32,915 bases of DNA from Bacteroidota bacterium (GTDB lineage Bacteria; Bacteroidota; Bacteroidia; Chitinophagales; Saprospiraceae). Of this stretch, positions 24,777 to 32,915 are shown piece after piece (within the stretch, counting starts at the first letter, position 1; each line of letters opens with the position of its first letter). The notes under the pieces were generated by a model. It did not search any database, had not been told where the DNA came from, and saw only the letters and a list, made by a program, of their open reading frames with translations. Position numbers and translations under genes: made by a program. The stretch is from positions 1-32,915 of the forward strand of contig BJGN01000020.1 of NCBI GenBank assembly GCA_014190515.1, written 5' to 3'.

Positions 24777-25664
24777 TCAGATTAGATTTTTTCTAAAAAA
24801 TGCAATGGTCTTCTCCCAAGCTTCTTTTGCTGCAGTTTCATCGTAGCGAGGGGTAGTATTGTTATGGAATCCATGATTGACTCCTGGAAAGTTAATCATC
24901 TGGTAGTTTTTACCCTGGGCTTTTAAGGCTGCTTCATAGGCAGGCCAGCCCGCATTCACCCGTGAATCCAGTTCCGCATAAATGACCAAGAGCGGTGCTT
25001 TAATCTGTGCTACATCAGCAGCTTCTGGCTGTCCTCCGTAATATGGCACGGCTGCTTTCAAGTCAGGGATTCGGACGGCCATCATGTTAGAGATCCAACC
25101 GCCAAAGCAAAAACCGACCACGCCTACATTCCCGTTGCAGTTGGGATGGTTTTTCAGGAATTCGTAGGCTGCAATAAAGTCTTCGAGCATTTCTTCGCGG
25201 GTACGTTTGGCCTGCATGGCCCGACCTTCATCATCATTGCCTGGGTAACCACCCAAGGGAGTCAGGGCATCGGGAGCAAGTGAAATAAATCCATCTACAG
25301 CACATCTTCTGCCCACATCTTCAATGTAGGGGTTGAGCCCTCTGTTTTCGTGGACCACTACGATACCGGGAAACTTTCCATTTCCGACAGGAGTGGAGAG
25401 TAGTCCTTTGATTTGTCCTCCACCTTTCGGGGAAGGATACATTAGGTATTCAGAACCTTGAAGTCGTTCGTCGTCTGAAGATACGGTCCAGGTGCTGTGG
25501 TAGTCTGGCGTCATACTGCTTAGCAAGGCCGCAACGGTAATTCCACCGACAGCATAGATGGATAACTTCTCGATGAAGGTTCGTCGGTCCAACTTGTTGT
25601 GGCAATAGTAGTCGTAGAGGTCAAAGACCTCTTGCGGGATATCGGCTTTGTTGAGTTTTTCCAT
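24777..25664 (-). CDS. Dienelactone hydrolase-family protein with an N-terminal Tat-like segment
   Basis: The protein has 295 residues. An N-terminal extension of about 55 residues holds D-R-R-T-F-I-E-K-L followed by a hydrophobic helix (A-V-G-G-I-T-V-A-A-L-L), like a Tat signal or anchor. The hydrolase core has the Glu of H-E-N-R-G-L (E106), the nucleophile C186 in G-F-C-F-G-G, the acid D233 in A-E-L-D-S-R and the histidine H264 in N-H-G-F-H. This Cys-Asp-His set is that of dienelactone hydrolases. The substrate is not known, and no chlorocatechol genes are near. A molybdenum hydroxylase operon follows on the same strand after 240 bp, but a hairpin between them suggests separate transcripts. 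Confidence 0.87.
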   Translation of the reverse strand: MEKLNKADIPQEVFDLYDYYCHNKLDRRTFIEKLSIYAVGGITVAALLSSMTPDYHSTWTVSSDDERLQGSEYLMYPSPKGGGQIKGLLSTPVGNGKFPGIVVVHENRGLNPYIEDVGRRCAVDGFISLAPDALTPLGGYPGNDDEGRAMQAKRTREEMLEDFIAAYEFLKNHPNCNGNVGVVGFCFGGWISNMMAVRIPDLKAAVPYYGGQPEAADVAQIKAPLLVIYAELDSRVNAGWPAYEAALKAQGKNYQMINFPGVNHGFHNNTTPRYDETAAKEAWEKTIAFFRKNLI

Positions 25665-25863
25665 GGTCTGCTTGAATAGTAGGTTAAGATAAGAATAAAA
25701 TGGTTAAGAAGATGAAGGATTCATATTTTAATAGGGGAATTTATTAATATATGGTATTAAAAAACCGAATTGAATTTATCATAACTAATAAAATACAAGA
25801 CACTAAATAGAAAGCGCAGAATTTATAAAACAATAAATTATTGATATCTAATTGTTTAGAATA

Positions 25864-25897
25864 GGATGGGAATTAGCTGCATAGATAATTCCCATCC
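25864..25897 (-). terminator. 12-bp hairpin after the molybdenum hydroxylase operon
   Basis: GGATGGGAATTA (25864-25875) and TAATTCCCATCC (25886-25897) are perfect complements around a ten-base loop, beginning 7 bases past the stop of the large subunit. Downstream on the minus strand only a weak T-rich stretch follows, so it may be a terminator or an mRNA-end stabiliser. Confidence 0.55.
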
Positions 25898-25904
25898 AAA
25901 CCAA

Positions 25905-28112
25905 TTAAGAAATTGAAGAAATATCAATGGGTAATTTGCGAAGTCTGATACCTGTTGCGGCAAATATGGCATTGCCTAAGGCGGGAGCGACTGGCGGAAG
26001 GCCCGGTTCACCGACACCACCCGGTTCAGCACCACTTTGAATAATATGCACTTCCATTTTAGGAGTTTCGTTCATCCGTAAAACCTGATATTCGTGGTAG
26101 TTCGTCTGATCACATTTTCCATTAGAAAAAGTAATGCCGTCTTTTATGGCAGCGGAAATACCCATCACAATATTTCCCTGTGTTTGGGCCACCACGTTGT
26201 CAGGATTAACATAATGTCCACAATCTATCACCGACACGGCTTTTTCAATAATAATGCCTTTGCCTGAGGTAGATACCGTAATGCAGCAGGCACTTATGCT
26301 ACCAAAAGAAGCAAAAATAGCTAACCCTTTTCCTTTTCCTGTGGGCAGTTTTTCTTTCCAATTCGCTTTTTCTGCCAAAGTTTCCAACACTTTTCTGAAT
26401 CGCTCATCTTTAAGTATAGCAAGTCTTGCTTCCAGGGGATCTTTTCCTGCCAAATGTGCCAGTTCGTCAATAAAACACTCTTGCCCCCATCCAAAATTAG
26501 AGGCATAAACAGAACGCCACCAAACGATGGGGATATCCGTTTTTACGTGTGTCCAACTTACTTTAGATACAGGAAATTGATATTGATTATTTTCAGTACT
26601 GAGTTCTCCTGATAACCAGGGATCAGCTTCGTCGGGTTTAAGGCCATTAAATACCTGACCAACAATAGATTCTCCGATGGCATGATGATGAAATCCTGTT
26701 AATTTACCATTGGCGACCATCCCTTGAACTCTGGAAAGCATACCTGGTCGATAAGGGCCTTGAGTGATATCATCTTCCCTGGTCCAAAGAACTTTTACTG
26801 GTTTTTTTAGTTCTTTCGCCAAGAAACAAGCTTCACTGAGATAGTCATGATAAGCTTTTCTTCCAAAAGAACCACCGAGGAGCGGCACGTGAAATTTAAT
26901 TTTATCTTGATCGATACCTAAGAATCGGGCAGCATCGGCCAATCCGCCATCCGGCCCTTGAACATGAGCCCAAATTTCAGCTGTACCGTCTTCCTTGTAG
27001 TGAACCACAGCACATTCAGGTTCAATAGGCGCGTGCGCCAAGAAAGGGGTTTCATAAACGGCTTCAAGTTTAGCACTGGCTGAATTAAATTTTGCTAAAA
27101 AATCTCCCTTTTCCTCATGTCTGACCCCTTCTTTTTTAGCCGCTTCATAAGCTTTTTGAAAATAGGCATCGGTGGTTTGGGTTAAAGCTAACTGGCCATC
27201 GTCCCATTTGACATTTAGCAGAGACCTACCTTTTTGGGCAGCCCACCATGTTGAGGCGACGACAGCTACAGCGTCAGATTGACGATGTGGCATAGTACGT
27301 TTGCATCGGATAACTTTTTGAACGCCTTTAACCAGTAAAGATTGAGTATCGTCAACAGATATAATGGAGGCATGAATGGTTGGAGAATGCTGAATACAAG
27401 CGTAAACCATACCAGGCACTTCGATATCTATTCCAAAAACAGCTTTTCCGGTAACTTTTGAGGGTATGTCCAGTCGTTTATTATATTTCCCAAGAAGGGT
27501 AAAATCAGCGGGATTTTTAAGTTTAGGGTTTTTAGGAACGGGCAGTTTTGCCGCATCTTCGGCAAGTTCACCGTAAGAAAAAGATTTATCAGAATTTTTC
27601 AAATAAATGGTCGCGTCTTTGGCAAAGCAAAGATCAGTGGAGGTTGCCCAACGACTTGCAGCTACCTGAATAAGCATTTCTTTAGCTGCTGCCCCAGCTT
27701 TTCTAAGCGGATACCATAATCCCCTCACCGTACTACTTCCACCCGATTGCTGGCTTCCGTATTTACTCTGCCCATCTGATTGTATAATAGTCACTTTTTC
27801 TAAAGACACCTCAAGTTCTTCTGCCAATAAAGATGGGGCTGCTTGCATTGAACCCTGGCCCATATCAGGACGCGGATTAATCAGCGTAATACTTCCATCC
27901 GTCCGGATAATTATAAAGGGATTAATCTCAAGATTTATAAATTCAGGAGGTAGGTTTTTAGTGATTGATTTTAATGCTTCACCTTGCAGTTTTGGTAGGC
28001 CTATGACCAGACCAACACCTGCTAAGGCACTTGTTTTTATAAAAAATCGGCGGGAAGTTGCGGAATGTTTCATGTACGTTTGGTTGCTTTTGGATACTTG
28101 ATTATTTGTCAT
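25905..28112 (-). CDS. Molybdopterin-binding large subunit of a xanthine-oxidase-family hydroxylase, Tat-exported
   Basis: The protein has 735 residues, arranged like IorB (isoquinoline 1-oxidoreductase beta) and related aldehyde or xanthine hydroxylases. A Tat signal, [15 protein letters not shown], lies near residue 20; an internal ATG at 28073 would still retain it. Molybdopterin contacts include [14 protein letters not shown] and G-P-D-G-G. The catalytic glutamate is E702 in G-V-G-E-P-G-L-P-P. The start overlaps the small-subunit stop by 11 bp, so translation is coupled. There is no FAD subunit, so electrons probably pass from the iron-sulfur subunit to a cytochrome. The substrate cannot be told. 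Confidence 0.88.
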   Translation of the reverse strand: MTNNQVSKSNQTYMKHSATSRRFFIKTSALAGVGLVIGLPKLQGEALKSITKNLPPEFINLEINPFIIIRTDGSITLINPRPDMGQGSMQAAPSLLAEELEVSLEKVTIIQSDGQSKYGSQQSGGSSTVRGLWYPLRKAGAAAKEMLIQVAASRWATSTDLCFAKDATIYLKNSDKSFSYGELAEDAAKLPVPKNPKLKNPADFTLLGKYNKRLDIPSKVTGKAVFGIDIEVPGMVYACIQHSPTIHASIISVDDTQSLLVKGVQKVIRCKRTMPHRQSDAVAVVASTWWAAQKGRSLLNVKWDDGQLALTQTTDAYFQKAYEAAKKEGVRHEEKGDFLAKFNSASAKLEAVYETPFLAHAPIEPECAVVHYKEDGTAEIWAHVQGPDGGLADAARFLGIDQDKIKFHVPLLGGSFGRKAYHDYLSEACFLAKELKKPVKVLWTREDDITQGPYRPGMLSRVQGMVANGKLTGFHHHAIGESIVGQVFNGLKPDEADPWLSGELSTENNQYQFPVSKVSWTHVKTDIPIVWWRSVYASNFGWGQECFIDELAHLAGKDPLEARLAILKDERFRKVLETLAEKANWKEKLPTGKGKGLAIFASFGSISACCITVSTSGKGIIIEKAVSVIDCGHYVNPDNVVAQTQGNIVMGISAAIKDGITFSNGKCDQTNYHEYQVLRMNETPKMEVHIIQSGAEPGGVGEPGLPPVAPALGNAIFAATGIRLRKLPIDISSIS

Positions 28113-28596
28113 TGCTTGGAGAAGATGTTCCTTCCTTTAAGGCTATCGCCGCCTTTTTAATCCCTTGGTGAATTCGGCTGTAGGTGCCACAACGGCATAA
28201 ATTACCATTCATAGAGGCAACAATTTCCTCGTCTGTTGGTTGGGGATTATCTTTTAATAAAGCAACGGCAGACATAATTTGACCAGACTGACAGTAGCCG
28301 CATTGTGGAACCTGCTCCTCTATCCATGCCTCTTGAATGGCATGTAACTCAATCTCTCCAATGCCCTCTATGGTCGTTATTTTAGCTTTTTTAGAGAGGG
28401 TGGAAATTGGTATTTGGCATGAACGCACGGGAGAACCGTCAATGTGAACAGTGCAAGCACCACATTGTGCAATGCCGCACCCATATTTAGTGCCTTTAAG
28501 TCCTACTATATCTCTGATGACCCATAATAAAGGCATATCTGATGCTGCTTCAGCGTTTATCTTTTTGCCATTTATCTGTAGTTGATAAGCTGCCAT
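28102..28596 (-). CDS. (2Fe-2S) small subunit of the molybdenum hydroxylase
   Basis: The protein has 164 residues, resembling IorA and CoxS-type subunits. The first plant-type cluster has C40, C45, C48 in [11 protein letters not shown] and C60. The second cluster has C99, C102 in C-G-Y-C-Q-S-G-Q and C134, C136 in C-R-C-G-T-Y. These pass electrons from the molybdenum site. There is no export signal, so it probably leaves the cytoplasm in complex with the Tat-tagged large subunit. It is the first gene of the pair and divergent from deoC. Confidence 0.93.
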   Translation of the reverse strand: MAAYQLQINGKKINAEAASDMPLLWVIRDIVGLKGTKYGCGIAQCGACTVHIDGSPVRSCQIPISTLSKKAKITTIEGIGEIELHAIQEAWIEEQVPQCGYCQSGQIMSAVALLKDNPQPTDEEIVASMNGNLCRCGTYSRIHQGIKKAAIALKEGTSSPSNDK

Positions 28597-28682
28597 TGTA
28601 TTATTTTTTAATCAACAATATAATAATTAATTATCGTTAATTACCCATTAAATTAAGATTATTTTTTTCGTAATATTTATGT

Positions 28683-28690
28683 TACATTTG
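28683..28690 (+). promoter_or_regulatory. -7 promoter box (TACATTTG) for deoC
   Basis: TACATTTG matches TAnnTTTG and lies 35 bp before the deoC ATG. No clear -33 TTTG is visible; an AT-rich T-tract lies about 17 bp upstream. Confidence 0.45.
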
Positions 28691-28725
28691 TAGATGGAAG
28701 TCTTTTTAAGTCTTTCAAAACACAA

Positions 28726-29400
28726 ATGAGCACAAAAACAATTGCGGGTCTTATAGATCACACTTTACTGAAACAAGATACAAAACAAGCTGAGATAATT
28801 CAGTTATGTGAAGAAGCGATGAAGTATAATTTCGCCTCCGTTTGTATTCCTCCTTATTATGTAAGGGAAGCAAGTAATGCTTTGGAATTTCAAAAGGGAA
28901 ATGTTAAAGTTTCAACGGTAGTGGGTTTTCCTTTGGGTTACAGCTCTGTCCTTGCAAAAGTGGAGGAAATTAAAAAAGCAATCCATGAAGGTGCCGACGA
29001 AATTGACGCTGTACTGAATATTTGTGCCATAAAAAATGAAGACTGGAGCTTTGTTAGAAACGAAATTGATTCTCTGGTTTTAGGAACCCACATGAAGGGG
29101 AAGGTAATTAAGTTAATTCTTGAAACTTCGATGTTGACTCATTCGGAAATTGAAAAAATTTGTGCCATCGCTCTTGATTTCAAACCCAATTTCTTAAAAA
29201 CATCCTCCGGATTTAGTGGTGGAGCGACTCTTGACGCTGTTCAAACCATAATCTCCGTCGTTGGTAAAAATATAAATATTAAGGCTTCCGGAGGTATAAG
29301 AGATTTATCAACGTTAATGCATTTCAAAGAACTTGGCGTAAAAAGAATAGGTACTTCTGCTGGAGTATCTATTATGGAAGAACTTTCCCGGCTTTCTTAA
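28726..29400 (+). CDS. deoC: Deoxyribose-phosphate aldolase DeoC
   Basis: The protein has 224 residues, normal for the short form. The Schiff-base lysine is K158 in F-L-K-T-S-S-G-F, with the proton-relay K186 in I-K-A-S-G-G-I-R and D94 in E-I-D-A-V-L-N. It cleaves 2-deoxyribose-5-phosphate to acetaldehyde and glyceraldehyde-3-phosphate, in deoxynucleoside salvage. The usual K-T-S-T-G-F has a Ser in place of the second Thr. No other deo genes are nearby. Confidence 0.95.
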   Translation: MSTKTIAGLIDHTLLKQDTKQAEIIQLCEEAMKYNFASVCIPPYYVREASNALEFQKGNVKVSTVVGFPLGYSSVLAKVEEIKKAIHEGADEIDAVLNICAIKNEDWSFVRNEIDSLVLGTHMKGKVIKLILETSMLTHSEIEKICAIALDFKPNFLKTSSGFSGGATLDAVQTIISVVGKNINIKASGGIRDLSTLMHFKELGVKRIGTSAGVSIMEELSRLS

Positions 29401-29448
29401 ATGTTTAAGTTTTATATATCTTTATAGGAAGATATTAAAACTTCTACT

Positions 29449-31215
29449 ATGCCTCTTATCATTTCGTTCCTACTAGCTCTTTTTTTAAGCACTTTCATGT
29501 CCGCTCAACCCGCGCTGAAAGTAGAAAATATTCCTGGTGAAAATAAGCCTTATACTCACCTCAATATTAATAATGATCCCGATAAGTTTCATTTTGTGGT
29601 CGTAACAGATAATACTGGGGCTTCCAGACCGGGGATTTGGCCAAAAGGGGTCGGGAAAATAAATCTGATGCAACCAGAATTTGTTGTTAGTGTAGGTGAT
29701 TTAATTCAAGGTTATACGAAAGATTTAGTTACACTAAATAAACAATGGGATCTATTCAACTCCTGGACCAGCAAGTTTATGATGCCTTTCTTTTATGTTG
29801 CCGGTAATCATGATTACACCAATGAAGTAATGGTCGATTTATGGAGGAAAAAATATGGCGCCGATTACTACCATTTTGTTTATAAAAATGTTCTTTTCCT
29901 TTGTTTAAATTCAGAGGATGGTGCTACTGCGCTTAAAAATCCAGATTTTAGTGAGGCTCAATACGAATACGTCAAAAGGATTTTAGCAGAAAATGAAGGG
30001 GTTAAACATACTTTCGTCTTTATGCATCAGCCACTTTGGCTGCATAGTAATGCCAGAAACTGGAAAAAAACAGAGGATCTCCTCATTAAAAGAAAACACT
30101 CCGTATTCACTGGGCATCTACACCAATATGCTTTGCATGCAAGAAATAATACCGATTATTTTGTTCTCGCTACCATGGGCGGTGGAAGCCTTATGAGAGG
30201 TAAAAAATATGGTGAATTTGATCATTTCCTTTGGGTCACTATGAAAGAGGATGGTCCTGTTTATGCCAATGTCCTTCTGGATGGCGTAGAAGAGAAAGAT
30301 ATTCAAACCTATGAAATGCTCACCTTGAAAGGCGATTGGAAAGCAAATCCACCTTACTCCCTGGGTTATGTTTTCTACTCAGGAACCACTCCTAATCAAT
30401 GGCCAGTTGAATTAAAAGCTACAAATACTACTCAAGATACCCTCAATATGTCCCTTTCTTTTAATGATTTGGGCGTTGTGGAAAAATCGGTGCTACTCCC
30501 TGGCCAGTCACTTACTAAAATGGTTACTCTCCCTAATGCTTCATTATCAAATCCTTTAATAGGAAAAATGACACTCGAATCAAGTACTTATGCCTGGGAT
30601 AATCCAGTGAAATGGGCGCCAATTGAAAAGTTATTTGTCCAAAAAGGAAAATCAGTGAAGGTGGACGGTGATTTAAATGAATGGAAAAATGAAATGATTT
30701 TCACTAAAGAGGACGATAAGGGAAATGGTAAATTTACTTTTGGTTTAAGAGAGGATGAGGAAAATCTATACATCGCCGTAAGAATGGAAGATAATGAAAT
30801 TCAGGCTGGATTTGGAAATTCTTCCGCTAACCAGGATGGTATTTATATTTCGTTAGATGCACGAAATCTTGAGATTAGTAGTCAAAACCGTCAAAATCAA
30901 ATTGATTTACTCAAAAATGACTGGCTTTTCCTTAGCGCCCCTCCTGTTTCCGAATCTTTCGGGCTTGAATACCCAGAAAATTTACCTGCCGGTATTTCGG
31001 GCAAAGGTAAAAGAACAGAGAATGGATATCATTTGGAAATAGCCATTCCACATACTTTGTTAAACGAAAAACAGGGTAAGGATTGGGAGAATTTCAGATT
31101 GAATATTTCAGCAATGAATAAAAGTAAAAACCTGAACAACGCAGTACGGTTCTCATGGCAACAAAACTGGTCCGATGGTGTACCTGGTTCGGGTACCTTT
31201 TTTCGACAGAAATAG
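29449..31215 (+). CDS. Secreted metallophosphoesterase with a CBM9-like C-terminal domain
   Basis: The protein has 588 residues with a signal peptide (I-I-S-F-L-L-A-L-F-L-S-T-F-M-S-A-Q). The metallophosphoesterase core (about 45-290) shows V-V-V-T-D-N-T-G, V-G-D-L-I-Q-G, A-G-N-H-D-Y, F-M-H-Q-P-L and T-G-H-L-H-Q-Y, the five metal-binding motifs. The last about 190 residues start V-D-G-D-L-N-E-W and resemble the CBM9-like (DOMON-type) domain common in secreted Bacteroidota proteins. No T9SS sorting tail is present. The substrate is unknown; it may act on phosphate esters outside the cell. It starts 48 bp after deoC and ends 19 bp from the convergent T9SS gene. Confidence 0.87.
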   Translation: MPLIISFLLALFLSTFMSAQPALKVENIPGENKPYTHLNINNDPDKFHFVVVTDNTGASRPGIWPKGVGKINLMQPEFVVSVGDLIQGYTKDLVTLNKQWDLFNSWTSKFMMPFFYVAGNHDYTNEVMVDLWRKKYGADYYHFVYKNVLFLCLNSEDGATALKNPDFSEAQYEYVKRILAENEGVKHTFVFMHQPLWLHSNARNWKKTEDLLIKRKHSVFTGHLHQYALHARNNTDYFVLATMGGGSLMRGKKYGEFDHFLWVTMKEDGPVYANVLLDGVEEKDIQTYEMLTLKGDWKANPPYSLGYVFYSGTTPNQWPVELKATNTTQDTLNMSLSFNDLGVVEKSVLLPGQSLTKMVTLPNASLSNPLIGKMTLESSTYAWDNPVKWAPIEKLFVQKGKSVKVDGDLNEWKNEMIFTKEDDKGNGKFTFGLREDEENLYIAVRMEDNEIQAGFGNSSANQDGIYISLDARNLEISSQNRQNQIDLLKNDWLFLSAPPVSESFGLEYPENLPAGISGKGKRTENGYHLEIAIPHTLLNEKQGKDWENFRLNISAMNKSKNLNNAVRFSWQQNWSDGVPGSGTFFRQK

Positions 31216-31234
31216 TTTCTATTTCAAACTCTTG

Positions 31235-31972
31235 TCAGTTTCCCGCTTTCACCATTAACTTGGTTAAGGCCTGCCCTTTTTTTGGCTGAACTTTTATAAA
31301 ATAAATATTTGGTGGAAGAAAGGAAACGTCATATTGGTTATCAGCTTTTGCTTCCATCTGTCCCATTCGCTGGCCTAATACATTAAAAATCTCAATATGT
31401 GACAGCTCCTCAAATGGATGGTTTATAGTAACATAATCGATCACCGGATTAGGGAATAATTGGATGTCTTCTTTTTCATTCGCAATGCGTTGGCTCGACG
31501 TACTTAATCCATTGATGGTAAGGTCAAATTCCATGGTGGTAAGAAGTGAATCAGGTTTCTTCATGCTGAATAAATCGATATATATTTTGCCTCTCCCCGC
31601 CTTCGATACAGGAAAAACATGGAGAATAAATTCTCTTTCTTCACCAGCTTTTAAGGAAACAGGTATATTTATACGACTTACGCTGTCTATATTGGTGCTT
31701 ACAAAATCCTCGAAACAAGTGATTCCATCACAAACCTGAGATATCCATCCTTCAGGTAATCCCGGTTGCCTTCTTTTCCATTTTAAGGAGATAGAGTCAC
31801 TGGATATGTTCTTGACCTTCGTATGTACCTCCAAATCAAAAAATTTGTCCTTTAAATCGACAGAAATTACTTTTACTGTTTTTGCTGGATTCAATGAAAT
31901 GATTCCAGCAGTTTGCGCCTGTAAATAATTTACTGAAAACAAAATCAGTAATAATTGTATTCTCGTTATCAT
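31235..31972 (-). CDS. Small secreted protein with a T9SS type A sorting domain
   Basis: The protein has 245 residues with a Sec signal peptide (L-L-L-I-L-F-S-V-N-Y-L-Q-A). The mature body (about 20-165) is beta-rich, with one Cys pair in V-C-D-G-I-T-C. The C-terminal 75 residues form the type A sorting domain: L-F-P-N-P-V-I-D-Y-V-T-I, then I-E-I-F-N-V-L-G-Q-R-M, then L-P-P-N-I-Y-F-I-K-V and a final L-T-K-L-M-V-K. The body is not recognised but looks like an immunoglobulin-like adhesion fold. It has no neighbours that explain its task. Confidence 0.83.
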   Translation of the reverse strand: MITRIQLLLILFSVNYLQAQTAGIISLNPAKTVKVISVDLKDKFFDLEVHTKVKNISSDSISLKWKRRQPGLPEGWISQVCDGITCFEDFVSTNIDSVSRINIPVSLKAGEEREFILHVFPVSKAGRGKIYIDLFSMKKPDSLLTTMEFDLTINGLSTSSQRIANEKEDIQLFPNPVIDYVTINHPFEELSHIEIFNVLGQRMGQMEAKADNQYDVSFLPPNIYFIKVQPKKGQALTKLMVKAGN

Positions 31973-31991
31973 TCTTTTATATTTTACACCT

Positions 31992-31999
31992 CAAAGATA
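31992..31999 (-). promoter_or_regulatory. Promoter (TATCTTTG with TTG upstream) for the type A T9SS gene
   Basis: The minus strand reads TATCTTTG, an exact TAnnTTTG match, with TTG at 32022-32020 twenty bases upstream, close to the Bacteroidota -33/-7 spacing. The ATG at 31972 lies 19 bp downstream. Confidence 0.5.
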
Positions 32000-32063
32000 A
32001 GTCCTCCTGAATGGAAAGACAATATTTTAAAGAATTTGAAGTGAATTTTTGAAAAAAAAGAAG

Positions 32064-32915
32064 ATGCATATCGTAATCATTGGTTTTGGAATAAGTGGTG
32101 TGTCGGTGGCAAAAACTTTAAGAGAACAGTCAAACGCAGATATTACTATCGTCACGTCTGAAAGCAGGTCTTTTTTTTCTCGACCTGCTTTGATGTATGT
32201 TTATCTCGGTAAAATGAGGTTCCAGGATATTTTACCCATGCCCTCAGATTATTGGGAGAAGAATAATATAAAGGTGGTTTTGGCAGCAGTTGAGGCTATT
32301 TATTCTGATAAACAACAGGTTGTGTTAGATGATGGAAGCGTTCTATTTTATGATAAACTCGTTATTGCAACAGGTTCCGTTCCCCGTTCTCTTGGGCTAA
32401 ATGAAGGTAATATAAGTGGCGTTCAATGTTTTTATAGTTTGCAGGATTTACTTTTACTCCAAAAATCAGCCAATAATATTCGGCATGCCGCAATTATTGG
32501 TGGCGGTTTAATTGGTGTCGAATTGGCAGAAATGTTTTTGTCAACAGGTATTTCTTTTACCTTTTGGATCAGAGAAAAATGGTTTGGATCTAATTTTTTG
32601 CCGGAAGAAGAGGCTCAATTAGTAACTAATTATCTTAAAAGTAAAAAGATAGATATTAGATTCGAAAGGGAAATTACCCATTTTGATGCTAATGAATTGG
32701 GACAGGTTACCTCCTTACATTCTCAGATTGGTGAAAGGGTGGAAACCGACTATGTCTGCGTTTGTATAGGGGTTAAACCTAATATTGAATGCCTGGAAAA
32801 TACAAATATTCATACCAATCATGGGGTTTTAGTGAACGCCTGTTTGCAAACAAATATTCCTTCTATTTATGCAGTGGGTGATTGTGTGGAATACGTCGAG
32901 CCTTCTTTTGGTAGG
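32064..32915 (+). CDS. FAD/NAD(P)-dependent oxidoreductase, C-terminus outside the window
   Basis: The frame is open from the ATG at 32064 to the last base (284 codons). The N-terminal FAD loop is V-I-I-G-F-G-I-S-G at 4-12. The second nucleotide-binding loop is I-I-G-G-G-L-I-G-V-E, and the flavin-contact block A-V-G-D-C lies near the end. The spacing matches class I pyridine nucleotide-disulfide oxidoreductases of the rubredoxin- and nitrite-reductase NADH type. No C-x-x-x-x-C redox pair follows the first loop, so it is probably not a thiol-disulfide enzyme. Its partner and substrate are unknown. It is divergent from the T9SS gene. Confidence 0.85.
   Translation, partial: MHIVIIGFGISGVSVAKTLREQSNADITIVTSESRSFFSRPALMYVYLGKMRFQDILPMPSDYWEKNNIKVVLAAVEAIYSDKQQVVLDDGSVLFYDKLVIATGSVPRSLGLNEGNISGVQCFYSLQDLLLLQKSANNIRHAAIIGGGLIGVELAEMFLSTGISFTFWIREKWFGSNFLPEEEAQLVTNYLKSKKIDIRFEREITHFDANELGQVTSLHSQIGERVETDYVCVCIGVKPNIECLENTNIHTNHGVLVNACLQTNIPSIYAVGDCVEYVEPSFGR

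Overview
The window is chromosomal DNA from a member of the Bacteroidota, possibly a Saprospiria- or Chitinophagia-like lineage (the lower rank is a guess). The evidence is a type IX secretion (T9SS) type B C-terminal sorting domain (1-134), a PorP/SprF-family protein, a T9SS type A sorting domain (31235-31972), the gliding lipoprotein GldH, DUF5606, an E1 dehydrogenase with fused alpha and beta parts, a CarB without its allosteric domain, an ATP synthase operon lacking atpD and atpC, and several matches to the Bacteroidota -7 promoter box TAnnTTTG. The base composition is AT-rich apart from one sharp GC-rich island at about 22,910-23,955.

Layout. 1-3.1 kb: the end of a type B T9SS cargo gene, an AlbA_2/ATPase/winged-helix protein with an 11/12-bp tandem repeat inside its reading frame, then a PorP/SprF gene. 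3.1-6.4 kb: fused E1 2-oxoacid dehydrogenase, DUF5606 protein and a GT2 glycosyltransferase. 6.4-8.0 kb: nadB on the minus strand, divergent from the ATP synthase operon atpB-E-F-H-A-G (8.1-13.4 kb), which carries hairpins at the atpE/atpF and atpH/atpA junctions and ends in a terminator shared with a convergent sugar nucleotidyltransferase. 14.5-17.4 kb: TlpA-like thioredoxin, grpE, dnaJ and gldH. 17.6-21.2 kb (minus): carB and a lipoprotein of unknown function. 21.3-28.6 kb: accessory exported enzymes, namely a Tat-type Gfo/Idh/MocA oxidoreductase, a six-blade Kelch protein of foreign composition, a dienelactone hydrolase-like protein and a two-subunit molybdenum hydroxylase. 28.7-32.9 kb: deoC, an exported metallophosphoesterase with a CBM9-like tail, a small type A T9SS cargo protein and the start of an FAD/NAD(P) oxidoreductase cut by the window edge.

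How the genes work together. Most of the window is core metabolism and energy (ATP synthase, NAD synthesis, carbamoyl phosphate, E1 dehydrogenase, chaperones) mixed with cell-envelope and secretion functions typical of the phylum. No complete new multi-gene system could be proven. The most notable observations are: (1) a Kelch gene whose AT-rich, host-like export signal is joined to a GC-rich foreign propeller; (2) the frame-rotating 11/12-bp repeat in the AlbA_2 gene, which could switch off its C-terminal DNA-binding domain, in a gene that appears inserted between a T9SS cargo gene and its PorP/SprF partner; (3) a strong RNA hairpin between atpE and atpF that could set subunit stoichiometry; and (4) an orphan plus-strand terminator in a gene-free 738-bp gap.
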